A stretch of 64,000 nt of DNA from contig JABDGP010000006.1 in the NCBI GenBank assembly GCA_013285945.1, forward strand, positions 1 to 64,000, given 5' to 3'. This document shows, piece after piece, positions 1 to 9,163 of this stretch. The notes under the pieces were generated by a model that was given only the letters and a program-made list of their open reading frames with translations, made no database searches and was not told the DNA's origin. Position 1 is the stretch's first letter; every line of letters starts with the position of its first letter. Origin of the DNA: Bacteroidota bacterium. GTDB taxonomy: Bacteria > Bacteroidota > Bacteroidia > Cytophagales > Cyclobacteriaceae. The position numbers were made by a program, and so were the translations under genes.

Positions 1-160
1 AGCAGCAACTGCATGTCGGCAATAATTTCATTGGTCAACAAAATATCTTTCCCCTCAAACTGAAGTTGCAATGGTTCTGCCAGGTATTTCTCGACAGATC
101 GAAATCCCTGATAATAAAATCCTAAGGCAGTAACCGGATCGTTGGTGCTCTCAGCTTGCC
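1..160 (-). pseudogene. fragment resembling the middle domain of an LPP20-type Bacteroidota lipoprotein (no start codon, runs off window)
   Basis: Minus-strand frame open from about 224 to 1 reads ...TIFTKARQAESTNDPVTALGFYYQGFRSVEKYLAEPLQLQFEGKDILLTNEIIADMQLLL. This looks protein-like and resembles the helical-hairpin region of LPP20-type proteins. No ATG at its upstream end, so it was absent from the ORF track. Right boundary approximate. Confidence 0.4.
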
Positions 161-597
161 GCGCCTTCGTGAAAATTGTGGCACCAAAAGGAATTGTTTT
201 GATGAATGTGCAGAGACCGCTGGTTTACTTATCATCGCTTGAGAAGAACCTTGGGGTAGATAAAACGAATCAGCAGGTTGCCAACAAGATTAAAAACTAT
301 CTCGCCACAGCCGGTTTTGAATTTACTTCCGATAAAAACAAGGCAGAACTCGCGCTTGACGTAAACTCAAATTCAGAAAAGGGAGCTGTTTCAGGCAGCA
401 TTTTTATTACCTATGCTACATCCGTTATTCGGGTTTCATCCGTTAAAGATGACAAAGAAATTTATGCCACTACACTCGATCGGGTCAAGGGATTTAGCTT
501 GGATTACGAGCGTAGTAGTCAGGATGCCTATAATAAATTACTTGAAAATTTGGATAGCCAGACTTTACCTGAAATGCTCAATGCCATTTTGCAATGA
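142..597 (+). CDS. C-terminal domain of LPP20-type protein (likely 5'-truncated or rearranged)
   Basis: ORF 151 aa; core VANKIKNYLATAGFEFTSDKNKAELALDVNSNSEKG...SLDYERSSQDAYNKLLENL resembles the C-terminal domain of Bacteroidota LPP20 proteins. The TTG start is probably not the native start. Confidence 0.55.
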   Translation: MVLSACRAFVKIVAPKGIVLMNVQRPLVYLSSLEKNLGVDKTNQQVANKIKNYLATAGFEFTSDKNKAELALDVNSNSEKGAVSGSIFITYATSVIRVSSVKDDKEIYATTLDRVKGFSLDYERSSQDAYNKLLENLDSQTLPEMLNAILQ

Positions 598-666
598 GTG
601 TTTAAACCTTTGTATTGGTAGTTCATCTAATATTAAATTTTTAAATTGCGTAATCCTTTTAACCCA

Positions 667-1251
667 ATGAATATGAAAAGAATCGGAAGTATTTCGATGG
701 TAATGGTAACAATAGTAGCTGCGCTTGTTGGCGGCTGTAAATCTAAACAACCTATGCCAAGTGGCGAGAAGGAAGTTGTTGTTCCTTGCTCTGGCCCAGA
801 TTTTTTTACGACCAACAAAGTCTTTCGTGCCAATTCGATTGGTGAAAGTATGGATCAGGTAACATCCAAAAAGAAAGCGTTGACCAATGCCCGCAACGAT
901 CTTGCACAAGCCATTCAAACTACTGTGAAGACCGTAACGGATAATTACACCAATTCCACTTCTATGGATAAAAAGGAGCAATTGGAGCAAAAATTTGAAA
1001 GCCTTAACCGTGAAGTTGTTGACCAGACCTTGCAAGGCATTCGTACTATTTGCGAAAAATTGGTTCAAACCAAAGACGGTAATTACAAAACGTATATCGC
1101 CATTGAGCTTTCTGCTGATGATCTTGTAAAACAATACAATGATCGCCTCTCGCAAGATGACAAACTCAAAGTTGATTACGACTACGAGAAATTCAAGGAC
1201 ACTTTCAATAAAGAAATGGATAAGATGGCTGCTCAAAAGAGCGGTAACTAA
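667..1251 (+). CDS. LPP20-like lipoprotein
   Basis: ORF track starts at TTG 646; ATG at 667 (MNMKRIGSISMVMVTIVAALVGGCKSK) gives a signal peptide with lipobox; LPP20-like repeated Ala/Gln helices. Confidence 0.65.
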   Translation: MNMKRIGSISMVMVTIVAALVGGCKSKQPMPSGEKEVVVPCSGPDFFTTNKVFRANSIGESMDQVTSKKKALTNARNDLAQAIQTTVKTVTDNYTNSTSMDKKEQLEQKFESLNREVVDQTLQGIRTICEKLVQTKDGNYKTYIAIELSADDLVKQYNDRLSQDDKLKVDYDYEKFKDTFNKEMDKMAAQKSGN

Positions 1252-1272
1252 TAATCTTCTTTTAAGTTTACG

Positions 1273-1304
1273 AAATCCCGATCTGTAGAGGTCGGGATTT
1301 TTTA
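1273..1304 (+). terminator. rho-independent terminator
   Basis: aaatcccga - loop - tcgggattt followed by T-tract, just after 1251 stop. Confidence 0.75.
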
Positions 1305-1361
1305 TTTGCATGAAATTTTCAACTACCAATCTGCTTAGAAGGAAGTCAAGGGCAATTATCG

Positions 1362-2279
1362 CTACCCTCTGCCTTTAGGCTTGCGATTCTTTGACTGCGA
1401 TGGGCCGCCCGGTTTGCGAGGTGAGGTGCGCTTTTCGTGGAACTTTTCCTTAATCTGAATGATTCGTGAAACCCCAAATGTTGCCGATAGGTATATGTCT
1501 CTGCGCTGCCCGTAAAGATCTGGTGCCCCTGGTTTGCCAAAGGCATCAGGAGTCAGAGCACTTGGGTTTTTTAGTTCGTTGATATAGCTTTTAGAACGCG
1601 GATCGAAAATTCCAAAGTTGGCGCGACCGTCAAAGTTTAAGCTCCAGTTGTCATTAAGATCAAAATCAGAGTGGAATCCGACTCCGGCGAAGATTTGAAA
1701 ATGAGAGAACTTATCACTGGAGACATACACACTTTTGTTGAGGTCGGGCACATAGACCCCGTCATATGTTATTTGATAATTGGGGTCATTGGGAACGCTT
1801 ACCCCCGAGGGGTAGCTTAGTTTTCTTACACTCGGCGGTGCATTGATAGTATAGGTTTCCTGACCCTTGAGCAGATAACTAAAATTCAACGCGGCTATAA
1901 TACTTAGCCTGAAAAAGGCAATATCATTAAGACGTAATTTGAGTGCGACTGGTACCGACAAATAATTCATTTGCACATCGCGTGTGCCCACATCGCCACC
2001 CTGAAAGTTTACAATTGTGAATTTCTGCCCGACCTGCATGTATCCCGGAGTAACCAAAATGCCATAGCCGATCTGGTCATAGCTGTAAGAGAACCCAACC
2101 GGAGTACCACGAATAGTAAATTTGCCATAAAACCGAGGGTCGTTGCGGAGGCCTTGATCAATTGTAAACGGGAAATTGAAGCCACCATAGACGCCAAAGG
2201 ACTCAATGTTTTGGCCAAAAACGGATGCGTATAATAATATTAAAAACCCTGTAATAGGAACCCTCATTGGCGCTGGCAA
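1362..2279 (-). CDS. PorT-like outer membrane beta-barrel protein
   Basis: Signal peptide, alternating beta-strand pattern, basic Pro/Lys-rich C-terminal tail. Confidence 0.6.
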   Translation of the reverse strand: MPAPMRVPITGFLILLYASVFGQNIESFGVYGGFNFPFTIDQGLRNDPRFYGKFTIRGTPVGFSYSYDQIGYGILVTPGYMQVGQKFTIVNFQGGDVGTRDVQMNYLSVPVALKLRLNDIAFFRLSIIAALNFSYLLKGQETYTINAPPSVRKLSYPSGVSVPNDPNYQITYDGVYVPDLNKSVYVSSDKFSHFQIFAGVGFHSDFDLNDNWSLNFDGRANFGIFDPRSKSYINELKNPSALTPDAFGKPGAPDLYGQRRDIYLSATFGVSRIIQIKEKFHEKRTSPRKPGGPSQSKNRKPKGRG

Positions 2280-2386
2280 CTGGTCTAATTATGTAATTCA
2301 ACCCATCTTTCCCAACAAGCTGAACTACAAAACTAAGATATTTACTGAATGATTAATTTAATTTTGGGGCTAACTTAGACTCTTTC

Positions 2387-4369
2387 ATGCAGCTAAAAGA
2401 ACCCTTTTCAGGCCTTCGATTGAAGACCAATATCTACGTGGCGCTTGTCCTCAATTTAGCCTTGGTGATGGCTCTTTATACTCTTAGCCGGCTTGGGTTT
2501 TATTTATTCAATACATCCTTTTTTGAAAGCATGACATGGCCAAGGATGGCCCACATTATGATGGGCGGCCTCCGGTTTGACTTATCAGCAACTCTATATT
2601 CGAACTCGCTTTTTATTTTGCTAATGATCGTTCCTATTACCATTCGCTTTAATAAGATATACCAGAAGATAGTTTGGTTGGTTTTATTGATTGTTAATGC
2701 GGTTGCGTTTGCTATTAATACTGCCGACTTTATTTATTACCGATTCACGTTGCGGAGGACAACCGTTAGCGTGATTAGTCAATTCAAAAATGAAGAGAAT
2801 CTGGGTCGATTGTCCCTTCAATTCTTGTGGGATTATTGGTATGCAGTTTTGTTCTGGATTTTCTTACTGGCGCTTTTGTATTTTGGCAGTCGCCGAATCG
2901 GCTATATGGGCCCCCAGCTTAAAAGCAGAATTTGGTTTTATGGCAGCGGAGTTATGGCCATGTTGTTAAGTATCTACCTTTTTGTTGGGGGAGCTCGTGG
3001 TGGCTTTCGAAGCAGCACAAGACCAATTACACTTAGTAATGCAGCTGCTTATGCAGAAACTCCCAATGATATTAATCTGGTACTAAACACGCCTTTTGCC
3101 CTGATGCGCACAGCTAAGGCGAACGTTATCCAAAAAGTGAACTATTTCTCTTCGGAAGAGGAACTGGATAAGGTTTTTTCGCCATTGCGAAAGCCAACAG
3201 ATACAGTCGCTTTTAAACCAAGTAATGTGGTCATCCTTATCCTTGAAAGCTTCTCAAAGGAATTTGTAGGCGCTTATAACAAGGATATTGATGGAGGAAA
3301 GTATTCTGGTTACACTCCTTTTTTGGACTCGTTGATTGGGGTGAGTTATGCTTATCAATATTCATTAGCCAACGGCAGAAAATCGATTGATGCTATGCCT
3401 TCAGTGATTTGCAGTATACCTTCTATTGAAGTTCCTTACGTACTCTCTCATTTTTCTGGTAACAAGGTTAATAGTCTGGCCAGTTTACTTAATGAGAAAA
3501 AATATTACACCGCTTTTTTTCATGGAGCCCCCAATGGATCTATGGGATTTGATGCATTTGCTAATCTTTCCGGTTTTGATAATTACTTTGGGAAAACCGA
3601 GTACAACAACGATAATGACTTTGACGGGATCTGGGGAATTTGGGACGAGCCGTTCCTCCAATACTTTGCCAATCAAATGAATACATTTAAGCAGCCCTTC
3701 TATACCACCTTGTTTACTGTATCATCACATCATCCTTATAATTTACCTGAGCAATACGAAAATAAATTTAAAGGAGGCCCGAAGCTCGTTCATCGAACTA
3801 TTGAATACACTGATTTTGCACTAAAGAGATTTTTCAAAAAGGCAAGCAGTATGCCTTGGTTTAATAATACACTTTTTGTGATCACCGCAGATCACGCTTC
3901 TGCTGAAATAGCGGTGCAGGAATATAATTCGGCATGGGGTTATTTTTCAATCCCTATTTTCTTTTTTCGCCCTGGTGAGAACGGCGGGGGCCTAAAGCAA
4001 GAAATCATCCAGCAAGTGGATATTATGCCAACTGTGCTTGGGTATCTTCATTTTAATGAACCCTATGTTGCGTATGGCCGGGATATTTTTAATGATAAGC
4101 GCAAGCCTTTTGCATTCAATTACCTGAACAACATGTATCAGTTTTTTCAGGGCGATTACCTTTTGCAGTTTGACGGATCAAAAAGCCTGAGTCTCTTTCA
4201 GTTTAAGACGGATCGATATCTGAAGAATAACTTGATCAACGAATTACCGGATACGGTGATGCAAATGAGCAACTCATTAAAGGCCTTTATTCAGCAATAC
4301 AACAACCGCATGGTGGATAACAATCTTACTCCAGAAGGTAGCCAGCTAACGAAGGCACTGCATAAATAG
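2387..4369 (+). CDS. LTA synthase family / sulfatase-type phosphoglycerol(-ethanolamine) transferase
   Basis: 660 aa, N-terminal TM helices then NVVILILESFSKEFVGAYN and VITADHAS motifs of the COG1368 alkaline phosphatase superfamily. Confidence 0.85.
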   Translation: MQLKEPFSGLRLKTNIYVALVLNLALVMALYTLSRLGFYLFNTSFFESMTWPRMAHIMMGGLRFDLSATLYSNSLFILLMIVPITIRFNKIYQKIVWLVLLIVNAVAFAINTADFIYYRFTLRRTTVSVISQFKNEENLGRLSLQFLWDYWYAVLFWIFLLALLYFGSRRIGYMGPQLKSRIWFYGSGVMAMLLSIYLFVGGARGGFRSSTRPITLSNAAAYAETPNDINLVLNTPFALMRTAKANVIQKVNYFSSEEELDKVFSPLRKPTDTVAFKPSNVVILILESFSKEFVGAYNKDIDGGKYSGYTPFLDSLIGVSYAYQYSLANGRKSIDAMPSVICSIPSIEVPYVLSHFSGNKVNSLASLLNEKKYYTAFFHGAPNGSMGFDAFANLSGFDNYFGKTEYNNDNDFDGIWGIWDEPFLQYFANQMNTFKQPFYTTLFTVSSHHPYNLPEQYENKFKGGPKLVHRTIEYTDFALKRFFKKASSMPWFNNTLFVITADHASAEIAVQEYNSAWGYFSIPIFFFRPGENGGGLKQEIIQQVDIMPTVLGYLHFNEPYVAYGRDIFNDKRKPFAFNYLNNMYQFFQGDYLLQFDGSKSLSLFQFKTDRYLKNNLINELPDTVMQMSNSLKAFIQQYNNRMVDNNLTPEGSQLTKALHK

Positions 4370-4402
4370 AAAAAGGCAGCCAATTTATTGGGCAGCCTTT
4401 TC
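4370..4402. terminator. bidirectional terminator between convergent genes
   Basis: aaaaaggcagcc aatttattg ggcagcctttt hairpin with A/T tracts on both sides. Confidence 0.65.
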
Positions 4403-4422
4403 AAATCTGCAATAGATAACTA

Positions 4423-4815
4423 TTATTTCAAAAACTTATGGGCGCGGTCCATCAAAATCTTTCGATCTGCAGTAATTGACGGGTCACTATAAATCCGCGC
4501 GGAGAGTTCGGCTACTACGCCTTTTTTGTAGCCTAGTTTGTCGGCAACCTGCTCACAGAAATGGATTTCGCTTTTAAATACCTGGCCATCACTTTTCATT
4601 AGTTGGATCAGGTGGTATAAATTTTCAAACTTTTGGTCTTCCGTAAGCGAAGAAAGGTTACCGATGGGCTGAGGTTTTTTGAGCATTGCTTCCACCTCCT
4701 CTTTGGAGATGCCATTGGCCTTGGCAATCATGTGGATGGTTTTTGCTTCTTTTTCGGCTACGGAATTATCGCTGGCGGCAAGGTTAATCAATACGTTCAG
4801 TTGTTCTTTTATCAT
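4423..4815 (-). CDS. TerB-like domain protein
   Basis: 130 aa all-helical; LAASDNSVAEKEAKTIHMIAKANGIS...LMKSDGQVFKSEIHFCEQVADKLGY typical of TerB-like folds. Confidence 0.65.
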   Translation of the reverse strand: MIKEQLNVLINLAASDNSVAEKEAKTIHMIAKANGISKEEVEAMLKKPQPIGNLSSLTEDQKFENLYHLIQLMKSDGQVFKSEIHFCEQVADKLGYKKGVVAELSARIYSDPSITADRKILMDRAHKFLK

Positions 4816-4968
4816 GATGTTTTAATATTTGTGCGAAATTAAAATGATCGGTCTACGAAATTTACTAAAAATCCATTTATTCCTTACGCGTCAAAAAAAA
4901 TATTTCCTTCGTCATAAAACCGTGCAACCTTGTAATCTGCCACCCGTCATTTAGACAAATCAAAAAAT

Positions 4969-5652
4969 ATGAAGAATTTAATGATAGCCTTCTTGTTGAC
5001 GCTCTCCATAGCGTCTTGGGCTCAGCAAAGCGAAACTCGTTCACTCAATTCCTTTCGGGGAGTCAAGGTTTCGCAGGCTATTGACGTTTACCTTAAAAAA
5101 GGAGATAAAGAGAGTGCGCGAGTGGAGATTACAGGTGGACAAACATCCGATGTAGTAACAGAGGTGGAAGGTTCTTCACTGAGAATAAAGATGCGCGACA
5201 GCAGGAATTTTTGGTCAAAGGTTAATGTAAAAGTTTACGTGACTTATGTCAATATCGAGAAGATTTCGGCAAGCTCTGCATCCAGTGTTTTTTCAGAGGG
5301 CCAAATCAAAGCAGATCACCTGGATATTGGGGTTTCCAGTGCTGCCAATGTAGAGATATCAGTAGATGCTAATTCAGTAATGGTTGATACTTCGAGTGCT
5401 GGCGAGGCCGTATTGGAAGGAAAATCGCCCAAATTAGAGGTGGAAGCGAGCAGCGCGGGTGACGTAGACACTTACAGGCTTGAGAGTGAGACTGTCGTGG
5501 CCAGGGTAAGCAGTGGGGGTGAGGCTAAAATCTCGGTTTCAAAGGACTTAGAAGCCCAAGCCAGCAGTGGCGGCGATATTCGCTATCGGGGAAATCCGGG
5601 ACGCACAAATACGCATTCAAGCAGTGGTGGCTCTGTGAAAAAATCCAACTGA
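4969..5652 (+). CDS. DUF2807 / putative auto-transporter adhesin head GIN domain protein
   Basis: Signal peptide, FRGVKVSQAIDVYLKKG start of domain, repeated SSASS/SSAG/SSGG turns. Confidence 0.8.
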   Translation: MKNLMIAFLLTLSIASWAQQSETRSLNSFRGVKVSQAIDVYLKKGDKESARVEITGGQTSDVVTEVEGSSLRIKMRDSRNFWSKVNVKVYVTYVNIEKISASSASSVFSEGQIKADHLDIGVSSAANVEISVDANSVMVDTSSAGEAVLEGKSPKLEVEASSAGDVDTYRLESETVVARVSSGGEAKISVSKDLEAQASSGGDIRYRGNPGRTNTHSSSGGSVKKSN

Positions 5653-5811
5653 TTATTTTCTTACTCGTACCTCTCTGGGTGTCTCAAGACGATCTTCCTG
5701 CCTGTTGATTTCCCAGTTCAGCAATGCTACTGAAAAGTTTTTCTGATAGAAATTTGCCAACTCAATTTTGACTGGCATGCGATGATCTTTTTTGATTGTA
5801 TAATGGATCAT
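5653..5811 (-). CDS. small ORF, 52 aa, uncharacterised
   Basis: Hand translation: MIHYTIKKDHRMPVKIELANFYQKNFSVALLNWEINRQEDRLETPREVRVRK*. Below the length cutoff of the supplied track; fills an otherwise empty gap. Confidence 0.45.
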   Translation of the reverse strand: MIHYTIKKDHRMPVKIELANFYQKNFSVALLNWEINRQEDRLETPREVRVRK

Positions 5812-5877
5812 AACCAAATAATTTCTCCATTAGACGTACTGCGGATAGTTTTAGTTTAAAAAAAAGAATTTTCTGGT

Positions 5878-7773
5878 TTATTGAGCTAATTCAGCCAATT
5901 CCAACCATCGATTAGTCTTCATTTCAATCGTTTGCGTAATGGATTCTATCTGTTTAGACCAGTCCATTAACTTTTGATGATCCTGAGTTCCGGAAGTAAT
6001 CATGCCGGTAAGTTCTGTTTTTTGGTGTTCGAGATTCTCGATTTCTTTGGCCAGTTGCTCATACTCTTGCTTTTCTTTGAATGAAATCTTAGACTTCGAC
6101 TTGCCTTTTTTTTCTTCACTCTTATCGGCTGGCTTTTTCATTTCTACAACCGGCTCTGGATTAAGCTCTTTTTCATCCAGCCAGGTTCGGTAATCCGAAT
6201 AGTTGCCATTGAACGGCTGTATTTTTCCGTCACCTTCAAATACAAAAAGTTGATCGACAAGATGATCCATAAAATACCGATCGTGGGATACAAGAAGCAG
6301 ACATCCATTGAATTTCTCTAAAAAATCTTCAAGCACATTAAGGGTATCGATATCGAAATCATTAGTTGGCTCATCCAAAATCAAAAAATTGGGGTTGGTC
6401 ACCAACACTTTTAGAAGCTGAAGGCGCTTCTTTTCTCCCCCACTAAGCTTTTCAATGAAGTTGTATTGTTTTTCAGGTGGGAATAAAAACAGTTCAAGAA
6501 ACCTCGAAGCCGAAATCTGTGAACCATCAGCCAGAGTCATAAATTCAGCAATCTCTTTTATCTCCTCGATGACACGATGGGCCGGATTAAGATTTTCAGT
6601 TTCTTGCGTAAAATAACCGATCTTAGTAGTTACACCAGGGATGATCTCGCCAGAATCTGGCTTGCCCTTTCCATTTAATAGATCAAGGAAGGTTGACTTC
6701 CCGACACCATTTTTGCCGACCACTCCAATCTTGTCTTTTTTCTTAAAGATGTATGAAAAATTTTCAATCATTTTTTGCTGCCCATAACTTTTGTTGATGT
6801 TATGCAGCTCTAGTATTTTTCCTCCTTGTCTTCGCTCCTGAATGTCGAGCTCAAGTTTGTCTTTCTTTAGGTTTATAGATGCCTTCTCTTGAATTTCATA
6901 GAATGCTTCAACTCTGTATTTGGCTTTAGTACCGCGGGCTCTTGGCTGCTTGCGCATCCACTCAAGTTCTTTTTTCATCAGATTGCGTGCCTTGGCAACT
7001 TCGGTCTTCATCATTTCCTCACGCTCCGATTTCTTTTCAAGGAAATAGGCATACTTGCCTTTATAGGCGTAGAGCTTTCCACGATCAATTTCCAGAATCA
7101 GGTTGGCTACATTATCTAAAAAGTAACGATCGTGTGTTACCATCAGCAACGTAATGTTTTGACCGGAGAGATAATTCTCCAGCCATTCGATTGCTTCAAG
7201 ATCAAGGTGATTGGTCGGTTCATCCAAAACTAAGAGGTCCGGAGCTGCGAGCAGCATTTGTGCTAAAAATGTCCTTTTGCGTTGCCCTCCCGATAGCTCT
7301 TCAAATTTTTGATCAAGGTTTACAATGCCCAGCTTACTAGTGATCTCATGTACTTTGGCATCGTACTCCCAGGCCTGAAATTCCTCCATCTTTTCAAGAA
7401 CCTGTTGCATCTTTTCGGGCGAGGTATGCGGATCATGGATGCAGGCTTCGTATTCTTTTACAACTGCAGCAATTTTGTTTTTCTCATCGAATAAAATATC
7501 ATTTACCGTGAGGTGACCTGGCGCATTCGGCTGCTGCACCAAATCGCCTATTTTTATACCATCGCGGACGCTTACTTTGCCACCATCGGGCTGTACTTGC
7601 CCGATCAGGATTTTGAGTAAAGTTGATTTGCCTACCCCATTTTCACCCACTAAAGCGACTTTATCGCCTTGGGAGATTCCGATCGTCAGGTCTTGAAAAA
7701 GCCAACGGTCATTGTAGGATTTGGAGAGGGATTCGGCTGAAAGGTAATTCACTTTGAAAAAATTAGGCCGCAA
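5878..7773 (-). CDS. ABC-F family ATPase (Uup/EttA-like)
   Basis: Two ABC domains: GENGVGKSTLLK, LSGGQRKR, LLVLDEPTNHLD, GKNGVGKSTFLD, LSGGEKKR; C-terminal coiled coil. Confidence 0.92.
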   Translation of the reverse strand: MRPNFFKVNYLSAESLSKSYNDRWLFQDLTIGISQGDKVALVGENGVGKSTLLKILIGQVQPDGGKVSVRDGIKIGDLVQQPNAPGHLTVNDILFDEKNKIAAVVKEYEACIHDPHTSPEKMQQVLEKMEEFQAWEYDAKVHEITSKLGIVNLDQKFEELSGGQRKRTFLAQMLLAAPDLLVLDEPTNHLDLEAIEWLENYLSGQNITLLMVTHDRYFLDNVANLILEIDRGKLYAYKGKYAYFLEKKSEREEMMKTEVAKARNLMKKELEWMRKQPRARGTKAKYRVEAFYEIQEKASINLKKDKLELDIQERRQGGKILELHNINKSYGQQKMIENFSYIFKKKDKIGVVGKNGVGKSTFLDLLNGKGKPDSGEIIPGVTTKIGYFTQETENLNPAHRVIEEIKEIAEFMTLADGSQISASRFLELFLFPPEKQYNFIEKLSGGEKKRLQLLKVLVTNPNFLILDEPTNDFDIDTLNVLEDFLEKFNGCLLLVSHDRYFMDHLVDQLFVFEGDGKIQPFNGNYSDYRTWLDEKELNPEPVVEMKKPADKSEEKKGKSKSKISFKEKQEYEQLAKEIENLEHQKTELTGMITSGTQDHQKLMDWSKQIESITQTIEMKTNRWLELAELAQ

Positions 7774-7873
7774 AGTTAACCTGAAAGATTCAAGAATAAA
7801 GGTGCAATGTTAAAAAGCCCAGGAACCCATCGTAATCTTTTACCTATAATCTCACAATCTTCCAATCTAAACT

Positions 7874-7881
7874 TATCTTTG
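7874..7881 (+). promoter_or_regulatory. Bacteroidota -7 box (TATCTTTG) for rpe
   Basis: TATCTTTG followed by CGCCCATG; fits TAnnTTTG. Confidence 0.55.
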
Positions 7882-7886
7882 CGCCC

Positions 7887-8540
7887 ATGAATCCAATCAT
7901 TGCTCCATCGATCCTCGCGGCGGATTTTGCAAACTTGCAGCGCGAAGTTGAAATGATCAACTCCAGCCAGGCTGACTGGATACATATTGACATAATGGAC
8001 GGTGTATTTGTACCCAATATTTCGATGGGCGTGCCTGTAGTAGAAGCCATAAAACGGCATTCCAAAAAGCCGTTGGACGTTCACCTGATGATTGTGCAAC
8101 CCGAGAAGTATGTTGAGGCCTTTTGTAACGCCGGAGCAGAAACAATTTCAGTTCATATTGAAGCTTGCCCTCATTTACATCGCAACATTCAGCAAATAAA
8201 ACTCCTGGGCTGTAAAGCCGGTGTGGCTATAAACCCGCACACCCCCATTTCACATTTGTCAGAAATCATTCAGGATATAGACTTAGTCTGCTTGATGTCG
8301 GTAAATCCTGGCTTTGGCGGACAAAAGTTTATTGAGAAGACTTATGAAAAGATTGAAGAACTAAAAACTTTAATCAATGCAAAAAAATCAAGTGCTCTTA
8401 TTGAGATTGATGGTGGAGTAAATCAACAAAATGCTAAAGCATTGCTCGTTGCAGGAGCGCATGTATTAGTAGCCGGCAACTCTGTGTTTGCATTGGAAAA
8501 CCCAAATGAGGCAATCCGGCGTTTAAAGGAAGTAAGTTGA
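7887..8540 (+). CDS. rpe: ribulose-phosphate 3-epimerase
   Basis: IIAPSILAADFANL, HIDIMDGVFVPNIS, VNPGFGGQKFI motifs. Confidence 0.95.
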   Translation: MNPIIAPSILAADFANLQREVEMINSSQADWIHIDIMDGVFVPNISMGVPVVEAIKRHSKKPLDVHLMIVQPEKYVEAFCNAGAETISVHIEACPHLHRNIQQIKLLGCKAGVAINPHTPISHLSEIIQDIDLVCLMSVNPGFGGQKFIEKTYEKIEELKTLINAKKSSALIEIDGGVNQQNAKALLVAGAHVLVAGNSVFALENPNEAIRRLKEVS

Positions 8541-8564
8541 ACAAACTCTTAATAATTCATTCTT

Positions 8565-9140
8565 ATGACCAGGACTATCGGATTTATTCTTTGTGCAATG
8601 ATCTTAGCTTCTTGTGCTCGATCTGTTTCTCGCGTTAATCCAGATCAGCAAATCGATTTGAGCGGACGCTGGAACGATAGTGATTCGCGCATGGTGGCAC
8701 AAAAAATGGTGAGTGACCTGTTGGGCAGCGATAAATTCAAAGATTACTCCAAGTCATTGAATAAGAAACCAGCAATTATCGTTGGGCTGATAAAAAATAA
8801 AACCAGTGAGCATATCGATGCTGATAACTATATCAAGAAAATTGAACTGGCCATTTATAACTCAGGAATTGCAGACTTAGTTGAATCTGATAGTTTTAGG
8901 GACAAGCTGCGTCAGGAGCGGGCAGATCAGCAGGACTTTGCAAGTTCAAACACTGCATCGAAATGGGGTAAAGAAGAAGGAGCGAACCTCATGCTCTTTG
9001 GTGAAATGACTTCTGAGACCGATGTGTATAATAAAAAAAGAGTTGTCAATTATGTGACTACACTTTTTCTTACTGATCTCGAAACAAACAAACGTGTTTG
9101 GTATGGCCAGGAGGAGATCAAGAAATTTATTAAGGATTAA
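8565..9140 (+). CDS. LpoB-like penicillin-binding protein activator lipoprotein
   Basis: Lipobox LASCARS; VNPDQQIDLSGRWNDSDSRMVAQKMVSDLL and later LpoB-like (COG3417) pattern. Confidence 0.8.
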   Translation: MTRTIGFILCAMILASCARSVSRVNPDQQIDLSGRWNDSDSRMVAQKMVSDLLGSDKFKDYSKSLNKKPAIIVGLIKNKTSEHIDADNYIKKIELAIYNSGIADLVESDSFRDKLRQERADQQDFASSNTASKWGKEEGANLMLFGEMTSETDVYNKKRVVNYVTTLFLTDLETNKRVWYGQEEIKKFIKD

Positions 9141-9163
9141 TCAGGCTCTGAATATTTAATAGA

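Noticed and set aside
565-1329. 254-aa minus-strand ORF opposite the LPP20-like lipoprotein
   Set aside because: Shadow ORF antisense to a plus-strand CDS with clear signal peptide and lipobox; sequence is low-complexity Phe/Leu/Arg-rich with no recognisable motif.
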